Part shown: positions 1 through 6,601 of the stretch, piece after piece
Layout: each line of letters opens with the position of its first letter
How positions within the stretch are numbered: the first letter of the stretch is position 1
Assembly (NCBI GenBank): GCA_937920575.1
Contig: CAKZSF010000219.1
Span: 1-7,282 of the forward strand
Direction of reading: 5' to 3'
Source: an uncultured Sphingomonadaceae bacterium
Lineage (GTDB): Bacteria > Pseudomonadota > Alphaproteobacteria > Sphingomonadales > Sphingomonadaceae
Length of the DNA: 7,282 nt
Translations under genes and position numbers: made by a program
The notes under the pieces: generated by a model
What the model saw: only the letters and a program-made list of their open reading frames with translations
Told to the model about the DNA's origin: nothing
Databases searched by the model: none

Positions 1-294
1 ATTGCCTATGGCGGTTTTGCGCGTCGGGTCAAGCTCCCGATAGTGAGAGCGGGCCTCTGCGACGGGTCCGCGCCGTGTCGGTAGAGTATAAATCTCTATC
101 ACCAGCACTCGATTGTGGAGCGGCAAAGTCAGCACATCGCCTGCATGAATCGGATGACCCAGCTTTACAACGCGTTGGCGGTTGCAGCGGATATGGCCTT
201 TCTTGACCCAGCCTTGCGCCGCGCCACGAGAGCGAGCAAAGCGCAGGAACCACAACAGGCGGTCGATGCGCAGGCTCTCATTCGTCTCGCCTAT
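1..294 (-). CDS. S4-domain RNA-binding protein, Hsp15 (HslR)-like, partial (3' end outside window)
   Basis: The minus-strand frame is open from about 294 to the left edge (98 codons, no stop) and reads as an S4 RNA-binding protein. Numbering from codon 294-292, residues 9-20 are RIDRLLWFLRFA, followed by the S4 core (ARSRGAAQGWVKKGHIRCN, 20-38), a GD turn (GDVLTLP, 52-58) and a C-terminal RRGPVAEAR stretch (74-82) typical of Hsp15-like proteins. Hsp15 of E. coli binds stalled 50S subunits carrying peptidyl-tRNA; that role here is by family only. The gene directly follows the helicase on the same strand, so the two are probably co-transcribed. Start is unresolved: the frame is closed by TGA at 318-316, and no ATG, GTG or TTG occurs before the domain. 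Candidates are ATA at 294-292 (overlapping the helicase stop as ATAG), ACG at 285-283, CTG at 273-271, or TTG at 255-253, which would cut into the domain. The family call is firm; the 5' boundary is not. Confidence 0.82.
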   Translation of the reverse strand, partial: MGETNESLRIDRLLWFLRFARSRGAAQGWVKKGHIRCNRQRVVKLGHPIHAGDVLTLPLHNRVLVIEIYTLPTRRGPVAEARSHYRELDPTRKTAIGN

Positions 295-2909
295 TTGGAC
301 TGATCCTTCATCAGGTCAGCAAGCCCAGCAAAGGCTGAATGAGCGGGATTGCGCACTTCCTTCGGGCCATTTTGGCGGTTTTGTCCCTTAGGCGGCGTAT
401 TTTTCTGTTTGCCCCGTGGCCGCCGTTGAGGCTTGCCCTTCGCAGGGCGTGCCGAGCCTGCAGGGGCATCGGGTGTGCGCCAGCTGAACATCCGTGGTGC
501 TTCTGGGCCAAAAGCGCCCTCTTCAAGGCTAAGGTGAGGCCATGGCCGGAAACCGCCGTCGCGCAGCAAAGACAGCAGATTGCTCTCGCTCAGTCCCACT
601 GAAATGCCGAGCGCCAGATTGACGCGGAAGCGTTTCATCTCACTGCCCCGCGTATCGTGGGCCGCGCGCAGGATCTTCTCCGCCACGTCGAGTCGGATTC
701 GCTGCCCACCAGCCTGCCGATAGCCGCTGGGCAGATCGCTCGCCCCGGGTTTGACTGACTGCATATCCGCCTCAAGCGGGCGCGTGTCCGCGCCAATCGC
801 CCGCAGCAAAGCTCGCGGCCCGGGTTTGAGCATGGTCGGCATAAACAGATCGAGCGTGCCAATGTTGACGCCGTTACGCCACACTTCGCGGCGTGTGTCA
901 GGCTTGAGATGCTTCAGGCCGGAATCCACCCGAGTGCGATATCCATTGCCTTCGACCACGCCGAGGAGAACCGCGCGCAATTCGCTGTTCATCGCGGGAT
1001 CGTCCACCGCATCCTCAATCGCGCGCAAAGGAGCGAGCGATTCCAATTGCGCTTCCAACCAGCCGTCCAATGCGGATTGCGTTAGCGCTATCTCCGCTTC
1101 CGGCAAACTGGCCAGAGCTTTGCCCAGCACGACTTTGGGGCGAGAGCGGTGCTTGCCCGCCTCGAGCGTCGCAATGGCTTCCTCGCCTCGCAAAATCGCT
1201 CCGTCGGCAAGCCGCAGCTCGCCCAATTCACTTTCAACCATGATCCTTGCCTTTTGTCGCAGCAAGCGTGGCAGATGTTTCTCTGCCGCCGCAAGCAGCA
1301 ATTTGCGGTCTGCGTGATTGGCGTGGGGATCAACACGAAAGGTAAACCCGTCAAGGTGGCCGATCAAAGCGCCCTCTACCGAGACAGTTCCGTCATCATC
1401 CAACTCGACCCGCAGTAAACGGGCATCTTTCCCCAAACTTTTCATCAACACAGCAGTGCGGCGATTGACAAAGCGTTCGGCAAGTCGCCCATGCAATGCA
1501 TCTGACAAGCGCGCCTCGACCGCGCGCGCTCTGGCCGCCATTTCATCGCGCGCGAGCACCCAATCGGGCCGCTGGGCCGCATAGGCCCAAATGCGAATTG
1601 CGGCGATCCGCCCTTGCAGCGTGTCGATATCGCCTTGCACATTGTCGAGCTGAGCAATGCGCGCTGCAATATAGTCTGCACCCAGATAGCCATCGCGCAA
1701 ATCCTGCCACATGCGGGCGATCAGCCGAGCATGCGGTTCAACACCTAATCGTCTAAAATCAGGCAGTTGGCAGACATTCCAGAAGCGCGCGACTTGCGCC
1801 TTGCCCCTAACACTGCCGGCGATTTTTGGATCTTCCGACAAACGCTTCAGCGCTGTCAGATCGATGGCTTCGGGCGCAGCGCGGAGTGCCGGATCGCGCG
1901 GCTTGCGTTCGAGATCGTTGATCAACGATTGTAACGAATCCATGCGCGGTTCGGCATCGCGCCAATAGGCATGAGTGAGCGGCGCAAATTTGTGCTCCTC
2001 AAGCGCGTAGACCTCTTCTTCAGTGAATTCGGGCGAGCGCTCTCCACTTGCAAGCACGCCAAATGTGCCATCGGTCTGATGCCGTCCGGCACGGCCCGCA
2101 ATCTGCGCCATTTCGGCTGGCATCAGGCGGCGTTGGCGACGGCCGTCGAACTTGGTCAGGCCCGCAAAAGCAACATGGCTGACATCCAGATTGAGACCCA
2201 TTCCGATCGCATCGGTTGCCACAATGTAATCGACTTCGCCGGATTGAAACAGCTCAACCTGTTTGTTGCGCGTGGCTGGTGACAGCGCGCCCATCACCAC
2301 CGCCGCCCCGCCGCGAAATCGCCGCAGCATCTCCGCCACGGCGTAAACTTGCTCGGCGGAGAAGGTGACGATGGCTGAGCGCGGCGGCAAGCGCGACAAT
2401 TTGCACGCGCCGGCGTGACTGAGAGTGGAGAAACGCGGGCGTTCCGTGATGGTTGCCTCTGGCACCAACTGTCTGACCAGCGGTTCCAACGTGGCTGAAC
2501 CCAGCAGCATCGTCTCCTCACGACCGCGTGCATGAAGAAGGCGGTCGGTAAAGATGTGCCCGCGTTCGGGATTGGCGCAGAGCTGCGCCTCGTCCAGCGC
2601 GACGAAGGCCTTGTCGCCCGCGCTGCGCGGCATCGCTTCTGCAGTGCACAGCATCCAGCGCGCACCTGGCGGCTCAATCCGTTCTTCGCCCGTAATCAGC
2701 GCGACTTCTTTCGGGTTTTTGATCTGGCAGACGCGATCATAGACCTCGCGTGCCAGCAGCCGCAGGGGAAAACCGATCGCGCCGCTAGAATGCGCGCACA
2801 GCCGCTCTATCGCGAGATGCGTCTTGCCTGTGTTGGTGGGCCCGAGGACGGCGGTGATGCGGGAGGATGTCACAGGGGTGAAACTGACACCTGCCGCGCC
2901 GCGCCGCAA
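291..2909 (-). CDS. Suv3-like superfamily 2 ATP-dependent RNA helicase
   Basis: This 872-residue protein has a full SF2 helicase core at its N terminus. Walker A is GPTNTGKT (23-30), then TGEE (73-76), CTAEAM (88-93), Walker B DEAQ (106-109), motif III GSAT (137-140), motif V VATDAIGMGLNL (230-241) and motif VI QIAGRAGR (269-276). DEAQ together with this motif V/VI form matches the Suv3 group, the mitochondrial RNA-degradation helicases and their alphaproteobacterial relatives. A long, mostly helical region follows (about 300-800), then a Lys/Arg/Gln-rich, probably disordered tail (819-858) ending in a short hydrophobic segment, AFAGLADLMK. The likely role is cytoplasmic ATP-driven unwinding of RNA; the substrate is not deducible. 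The start used is TTG (2909-2907); the frame opens only after TAG at 2933-2931 and contains no upstream ATG or GTG. No good Shine-Dalgarno precedes the TTG, and GTG at 2873-2871 is an alternative that keeps Walker A. The gene diverges from the M23 peptidase and is followed by the S4 gene. Confidence 0.9.
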   Translation of the reverse strand: MRRGAAGVSFTPVTSSRITAVLGPTNTGKTHLAIERLCAHSSGAIGFPLRLLAREVYDRVCQIKNPKEVALITGEERIEPPGARWMLCTAEAMPRSAGDKAFVALDEAQLCANPERGHIFTDRLLHARGREETMLLGSATLEPLVRQLVPEATITERPRFSTLSHAGACKLSRLPPRSAIVTFSAEQVYAVAEMLRRFRGGAAVVMGALSPATRNKQVELFQSGEVDYIVATDAIGMGLNLDVSHVAFAGLTKFDGRRQRRLMPAEMAQIAGRAGRHQTDGTFGVLASGERSPEFTEEEVYALEEHKFAPLTHAYWRDAEPRMDSLQSLINDLERKPRDPALRAAPEAIDLTALKRLSEDPKIAGSVRGKAQVARFWNVCQLPDFRRLGVEPHARLIARMWQDLRDGYLGADYIAARIAQLDNVQGDIDTLQGRIAAIRIWAYAAQRPDWVLARDEMAARARAVEARLSDALHGRLAERFVNRRTAVLMKSLGKDARLLRVELDDDGTVSVEGALIGHLDGFTFRVDPHANHADRKLLLAAAEKHLPRLLRQKARIMVESELGELRLADGAILRGEEAIATLEAGKHRSRPKVVLGKALASLPEAEIALTQSALDGWLEAQLESLAPLRAIEDAVDDPAMNSELRAVLLGVVEGNGYRTRVDSGLKHLKPDTRREVWRNGVNIGTLDLFMPTMLKPGPRALLRAIGADTRPLEADMQSVKPGASDLPSGYRQAGGQRIRLDVAEKILRAAHDTRGSEMKRFRVNLALGISVGLSESNLLSLLRDGGFRPWPHLSLEEGAFGPEAPRMFSWRTPDAPAGSARPAKGKPQRRPRGKQKNTPPKGQNRQNGPKEVRNPAHSAFAGLADLMKDQSK

Positions 2910-2962
2910 TGGCCAGAATACGACAGTTGACTATCTCTCCACTGCCTATCACCGCATCCCGT

Positions 2963-3001
2963 CGTCACAGTCCTTCGTCACAGTCCTTCGCCACAGTCCG
3001 T
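2963..3001. repeat. three tandem copies of a 13-bp repeat in the divergent intergenic region
   Basis: The unit cgtcacagtcctt occurs at 2963-2975 and identically at 2976-2988. A third copy, cgccacagtccgt at 2989-3001, differs at positions 3 and 12. The array lies in the 190-bp gap between the divergent helicase and M23 peptidase genes, about 55 bp upstream of the helicase TTG and about 100 bp upstream of the peptidase GTG. The 13-bp period is not a multiple of three and no gene covers it. It could be a slippage-prone repeat or a set of protein-binding sites; the sequence alone does not decide. Confidence 0.85.
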
Positions 3002-3017
3002 CGCACGCGATTCTCGA

Positions 3018-3046
3018 TTGACCGATATCAACCCAATATTAACTAT
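3018..3046 (+). promoter_or_regulatory. putative sigma70-type promoter for the M23 peptidase gene
   Basis: TTGACC (3018-3023) is a strong -35 match. It is separated by exactly 17 bp from AACTAT (3041-3046), which keeps the A at -10 position 2 and the AT at positions 5-6 but is otherwise a weak -10. The spacer and surroundings are locally AT-rich, unlike the rest of the window. A transcript from here would have a leader of about 45-50 nt before the GTG start. This is a match by eye only; other AT-rich hexamers in 3030-3058 could serve. Confidence 0.4.
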
Positions 3047-3084
3047 GAACCGGCTAAATTTGCGGCAATGGGATCAGTGCAATT

Positions 3085-3102
3085 ACGGAGGCCTCTCGGG
3101 TG
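3085..3102 (+). promoter_or_regulatory. ribosome binding site and GTG start of the M23 peptidase gene
   Basis: ACGGAGG (3085-3091) is a strong Shine-Dalgarno and ends 8 bp before GTG (3100-3102). This selects the GTG as the start. The next in-frame ATG is codon 11 and lacks comparable spacing, and the ATG at 3068 is in another frame. Confidence 0.75.
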
Positions 3103-4917
3103 AGCAACGGGCGCGATGATAAAAGCGCTATGGATGGGCGTACGCCTGCAAACTATGACGCGCGCCGTGACGACCGGTTTTCGCGCGCGCTTCAGGCTGC
3201 TACCGAGAAACACCCTGGCCCACTATTCACACCCAGCGCATCCCCGACCGATGATCGCGGCGAGGACGAGCCGCAAGTTGATCCAAAATTGGCCGAAGCC
3301 GATGTGATCGAGGTTGCTGCCGCGAGTGCCGAGGCCGAAACCGGTCCGCCTCAACCCCGCGAAGCTTTAGTCGACGAAACGCCGGAACACACCAGCCGCA
3401 TCGAACGCAAATTGACATTGCGCGATCGCATTTCGGCGAGCTGGGGCGGGGCGCAGCAGAAACTTTCCGCCATGGATTGGACTCCCGATCTGGCGAGGAA
3501 CATCGGCACAGGCCAGTGGTGGCGTGGTTCGCTCACCTTTGTCGGTTTGTCGGCAGTGGCTCTGGCGTTTTGGCCAGACTTTTCACCTGCAACAGCTGCT
3601 CCTGCGGTCAATCTGGACGATCAGGCACGCGACGAATTTCGCAGCCAGATGATCTTGCCGCTGGCACTTGGCGGTGACAGCGGCCGGCGCATGTCAGCGA
3701 CCGAAGCAGTGCTGCCGCTGAAAAGCGCACCCGAACGCCCGACTTTGGAGCTGGTCTCCACTCTGTCAGAGGGCGACAGTTTCCGCCGGATGCTGCAGCG
3801 TGCTGGTGTTGGCGCCGGCGATGCGCGCAGCATTGCCAGTCTGATTGGTGGCGCGGTTGATATCGAAACGTTGGAACCGGGCACTCGATTTAACATTGTC
3901 CTGGGCCGCCGCCCCGCCGCGGGTGAACCGCGCGCTTTGGAAGCGATCGATTTTCGCGCCAAATTCGACCTCGCGCTGGCGCTCGAGCGATCGGGTGATG
4001 GCTTTGCGCTCAATCGCAAGGCGATCCGCGTTGACAACACGCCTTTGCGCATTCGCGGGACTGTGGGATCGAGCCTTTATCGCTCTGCCCGCGCTGCGGG
4101 TGCGCCCGCTCCGGCGGTGCAGGCATATCTGCGGACGCTATCGAGCAAGGTCGGTATGGATTCGATTGCCTCCAGCGACACGTTTGATTTTGTGATCGAG
4201 TATCGCCGTGCAGAAACGGGCGAGGCGAAATCAGGCAAGCTCCTGTTTGCCGGCCTCGAACGCGGCGGGAAACCGCGCGCGCAATTGCTCCGCTGGGGCA
4301 AGAACGACCAGTTTTTTGAAGCTTCGGGCGTGGGCGAGCAACGTGGCGGCATGGTGTCACCGGTCAATGGGCCGATCTCTTCGCGCTATGGCATGCGCCG
4401 CCACCCCATTCTGGGCTATCGCCGGATGCATTCGGGCAATGATTATCGCGCGCGGCGCGGCACGCCGATCTATGCGATCACCGATGGCGTGGTTCAATAT
4501 GCCGGACGCAAGGGCGGCTTCGGCAATTTCGTGAAGCTTGGTCACGGCAATGGCTTGGCCAGCGGCTATGCCCATATGAGCCGGATCGCCGTCCGCAACG
4601 GCGTGCGCGTGCGACAGGGGCAAGTCATCGGTTATGTCGGCTCCACCGGCCTTTCGACTGGCCCGCATTTGCACTTTGAAGTCTATCGCAATGGCCGTGC
4701 GGTCAATCCCAACTCGGTGCGTTTTGTCCGCCGTGCTCAACTGGAAGGGGCCGAGCTGCGCGCTTTCCGTGAGAAACTCTCCAATCTGAAGCGGATCGAA
4801 CCGGGGGCCGCGCTGGTCAATCTGGCGCCGAGCGGGGGATCGCAAGCAGAGCCCGTGCGCGAGATTGACCGCGCTGATGAGCCCGCCGCAGACAGCGACG
4901 CAGTCGAAGCGCCCTAG
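3100..4917 (+). CDS. membrane-anchored M23 (LytM-type) peptidoglycan metallopeptidase
   Basis: This 605-residue protein has a C-terminal M23/LytM domain (about 418-545) with every expected active-site residue: H444 and D448 in HSGND, H492 in YAH, and H523 and H525 in HLHFE. Family knowledge says such zinc enzymes cut peptide cross-links or stem peptides of peptidoglycan, so it should be an active enzyme rather than a degenerate EnvC/NlpD-type activator. Residues 1-141 are charged, low in hydrophobics and acid-rich in 50-95, which suggests a disordered cytoplasmic segment. One membrane helix follows (about 143-160, LTFVGLSAVALAFW), so the rest should be periplasmic. Residues about 215-270 (SEGDSFRRMLQRAGV onward) resemble the OapA/LysM-like region that precedes LytM in Csd3/MepM-type proteins. 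An Ala/Glu/Asp-rich tail (575-605) closes it. The likely job is wall remodelling during growth or division. The start is set by the Shine-Dalgarno upstream, and hemB follows 69 bp downstream. Confidence 0.92.
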   Translation: MSNGRDDKSAMDGRTPANYDARRDDRFSRALQAATEKHPGPLFTPSASPTDDRGEDEPQVDPKLAEADVIEVAAASAEAETGPPQPREALVDETPEHTSRIERKLTLRDRISASWGGAQQKLSAMDWTPDLARNIGTGQWWRGSLTFVGLSAVALAFWPDFSPATAAPAVNLDDQARDEFRSQMILPLALGGDSGRRMSATEAVLPLKSAPERPTLELVSTLSEGDSFRRMLQRAGVGAGDARSIASLIGGAVDIETLEPGTRFNIVLGRRPAAGEPRALEAIDFRAKFDLALALERSGDGFALNRKAIRVDNTPLRIRGTVGSSLYRSARAAGAPAPAVQAYLRTLSSKVGMDSIASSDTFDFVIEYRRAETGEAKSGKLLFAGLERGGKPRAQLLRWGKNDQFFEASGVGEQRGGMVSPVNGPISSRYGMRRHPILGYRRMHSGNDYRARRGTPIYAITDGVVQYAGRKGGFGNFVKLGHGNGLASGYAHMSRIAVRNGVRVRQGQVIGYVGSTGLSTGPHLHFEVYRNGRAVNPNSVRFVRRAQLEGAELRAFREKLSNLKRIEPGAALVNLAPSGGSQAEPVREIDRADEPAADSDAVEAP

Positions 4918-4986
4918 GTCAGGGCTAAACGCGCTCGTTGCGAGCCCCATTGCGGGCCAACCCATTTTGCGGCAGGAAACGGCGCT
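4918..4986 (+). promoter_or_regulatory. 69-bp gap between peptidase gene and hemB, with hemB ribosome binding site
   Basis: AGGAAA (4974-4979) lies 7 bp before the hemB ATG (4987) and is a fair Shine-Dalgarno. I see no convincing -35/-10 pair here. A short inverted repeat, GCCCT/AGGGC, spans the peptidase stop codon (about 4911-4926) but has only a 5-bp stem and no T-tract. Read-through from the peptidase gene into hemB is therefore plausible. Confidence 0.5.
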
Positions 4987-5982
4987 ATGTCCGGCTCTTA
5001 TCCCAACACTCGTATGCGCCGCCTGCGCGCCAACGCTTGGTCCCGCTCGCTCCATCGCGAAAATCTGCTTACGCCTGCTGATTTGATCTGGCCGCTGTTC
5101 GTGACAGAGGGCGCTGGGGTTGAGGAGCCGGTGGCGACTTTGCCGGGCGTATCGCGGTGGTCGGTCGATGGTGTTGTCGAACGCGCGAAAGAAGCGGTGG
5201 CACTGGGCATTCCGGTCGTTGCGCTGTTTCCCAACACACAGCCAGATCGGCGCAGCGATGATGGGGCAGAGGCCACCAATCCCGACAATCTGATGTGCCG
5301 CGCGATTCAGGCAATCAAGGATGCGTGCGGTGATGATATTGGCGTGCTGACCGATGTGGCGCTCGATCCATACACTTCCCATGGGCAGGACGGTTTGCTC
5401 GACGCGGCGGGCTATGTGATCAATGATGACACGGTTGCAGTGTTGGTGGATCAGGCGCTCAATCAGGCGGAGGCCGGGGCGGATATCATTGCACCATCGG
5501 ACATGATGGATGGCCGCGTGGGCGCGATCCGCATCGCTCTGGAAATGAACGGCCACCCGAACGCACAAATCATGAGCTACGCCGCGAAATACGCCAGCGC
5601 CTTTTACGGCCCGTTCCGCGATGCGGTGGGCAGCGGCGACTTGCTGAAAGGCGATAAGAAGACATACCAGATGGATCCGGCCAATGGCGATGAAGCCTTG
5701 CGCGAGATCGAGCTCGATCTGGCCGAAGGCGCGGACAGCGTGATGGTCAAGCCGGGGCTCGCCTATCTCGACATTATCTGGCGCGCAAAGCAGGCCTTCA
5801 ACGTGCCCATTTTCGCCTACCAGGTAAGCGGCGAGTACGCGCTGATTGAGGCGGGTGCGGCAGCAGGCGCGGGCGACCGTGATGCGTTGCTGATGGAGAA
5901 ACTGCTCGCCTTCAAACGCGCCGGATGCGCGGGCGTGCTGACTTATCATGCGCCGGTGGCCGCGAAGATCCTCAATGGCTGA
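4987..5982 (+). CDS. hemB: delta-aminolevulinic acid dehydratase (porphobilinogen synthase)
   Basis: HemB condenses two 5-aminolevulinate molecules to porphobilinogen, the first common step of tetrapyrrole synthesis (heme, and bacteriochlorophyll or cobalamin where made), in the cytoplasm. At 331 residues it has the normal family length. Both Schiff-base lysines are visible: K201 in MSYAAKYASAFYGPF and K255 in VMVKPGLAYLD. The metal-site loop is DVALDPYTSHGQDG (123-136), with Ala, Asp and Asp where zinc-type enzymes have three Cys, so it should belong to the magnesium-type, catalytic-zinc-independent group. Other signatures are RWLR-type N-terminal RMRRLRAN (9-16), FPNT (81-84), APSDMMDGR (169-177) and YQMDPANGDEALRE (227-240). 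The ATG start is supported by AGGAAA upstream. The stop overlaps the next start by 8 bp (ATGGCTGA), which points to translational coupling with the acetyltransferase genes. Identification is very secure. Confidence 0.97.
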   Translation: MSGSYPNTRMRRLRANAWSRSLHRENLLTPADLIWPLFVTEGAGVEEPVATLPGVSRWSVDGVVERAKEAVALGIPVVALFPNTQPDRRSDDGAEATNPDNLMCRAIQAIKDACGDDIGVLTDVALDPYTSHGQDGLLDAAGYVINDDTVAVLVDQALNQAEAGADIIAPSDMMDGRVGAIRIALEMNGHPNAQIMSYAAKYASAFYGPFRDAVGSGDLLKGDKKTYQMDPANGDEALREIELDLAEGADSVMVKPGLAYLDIIWRAKQAFNVPIFAYQVSGEYALIEAGAAAGAGDRDALLMEKLLAFKRAGCAGVLTYHAPVAAKILNG

Positions 5983-6559
5983 AGACGGCTCTGAATTTCG
6001 GCACGAGACTGAACGGTTGATCCTGCGCGATTGGCGCGCAGAAGATTGGGATGAGTTCTGGCGTGTTTGCAACACACCCAATGTCATGCGCTGGCTTGGG
6101 GGCGTCGCCAATCACGACACCCAAGCGGAGGCCAGTGCTAGGTTGGAGCAATATCGTTGCGATCACGGCTTTACGTTCTGGGTATGTGAACGTCGGGACG
6201 ATGGTGGCCATCTTTCGGGCTCTTTTCTCGGGTTTTGCGGACTAAAACGTTCTAATCAACCCCCGGGACCGCTTGGCATGGTAGAGGTTGGCTGGCGATT
6301 GCGCGAGGATGCCTGGGGCAAGGGTTACGCGAAGGAGGCGGCCATCGCTTCGCTTGATCTCGCCTTTGAGCGATTCTCGGCCGACGAGGTGATCGCCATA
6401 ACCGTTCCCGCCAATGAACCGAGTTGGGGCCTGATGAAGCGTTTGGGCATGACTCACCGGCCTGGTCTCGATTTCGACAGCCCAGACTTCGATCCCGTTG
6501 GTGGCCGCAACATCGTCTATTCGATCACGCGCGATCAATGGCAGAAAAACCATGGGTGA
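5975..6559 (+). CDS. GNAT acetyltransferase, RimJ/RimL (Acetyltransf_3) type, copy 1
   Basis: This 194-residue protein is of the single-domain GNAT type that transfers acetyl from acetyl-CoA to an amine. RimJ/RimL relatives modify ribosomal-protein N termini, but many others act on small molecules, so the substrate is unknown. It opens with the family hallmark [10 protein letters not shown] (11-20). The acetyl-CoA-binding motif A is VEVGWRLREDAWGKGYAKEA (103-122), with the pyrophosphate loop in WGKGYA, and motif B is ANEPSWGLMKRLGM (146-159), the usual Asn-Ser-leucine-Lys-leucine-Gly pattern. The start chosen is ATG at 5975, which puts the hallmark at the normal distance and overlaps hemB by 8 bp. 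An upstream ATG at 5948 would add nine Arg-rich residues inside hemB and looks spurious. It is paralogous to the next gene. It could be a housekeeping N-acetyltransferase or a resistance-type enzyme. Confidence 0.9.
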   Translation: MAEDGSEFRHETERLILRDWRAEDWDEFWRVCNTPNVMRWLGGVANHDTQAEASARLEQYRCDHGFTFWVCERRDDGGHLSGSFLGFCGLKRSNQPPGPLGMVEVGWRLREDAWGKGYAKEAAIASLDLAFERFSADEVIAITVPANEPSWGLMKRLGMTHRPGLDFDSPDFDPVGGRNIVYSITRDQWQKNHG

Positions 6560-6601
6560 GTTCAAGCTGGAGACTGAGCGGTTGATCCTGCGCGATTGGC
6601 G
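6005..6601 (+). repeat. pair of 32-bp near-identical direct repeats inside the two GNAT genes
   Basis: The 32 bp at 6005-6036 and at 6570-6601 differ at one base (GAA versus GAG for the same Glu codon). Both encode [10 protein letters not shown] plus the first bases of the next codon, at the same place in each acetyltransferase gene. The coordinates span both copies and the unique sequence between them. The match is much stronger than elsewhere in the two genes. Confidence 0.85.

Noticed and set aside
29..253. 74-codon minus-strand frame with an ATG start in the S4 region
   Set aside because: It is out of frame with the S4 domain and its translation has no family resemblance.
751..1317. 188-codon plus-strand open frame inside the helicase gene
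   Set aside because: It is antisense to the conserved helicase; the Ser/Arg-rich composition is typical of a shadow frame.
2910..3017. A promoter for the leftward helicase gene in the intergenic region
   Set aside because: I looked for -35/-10 pairs on the minus strand and found none with acceptable hexamers and spacing, so none is annotated.
4911..4926. Inverted repeat GCCCT/AGGGC at the peptidase stop codon as a terminator
   Set aside because: The stem is only 5 bp and no run of T follows, so it is not a credible intrinsic terminator.
5948..5974. Upstream ATG extension of the first GNAT gene (and similarly ATG at 6498 for the second)
   Set aside because: The added residues are unlike the family, lie deep within the preceding gene, and the later ATGs give the normal distance to the [10 protein letters not shown] motif and compact overlaps.
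4357..6111. 584-codon open frame on the minus strand opposite the peptidase 3' end, hemB and the first GNAT gene
   Set aside because: It is antisense to strongly recognised genes, and its translation has no recognisable domain and reads like the complement of GC-rich codons. Long antisense frames are common in high-GC genes.
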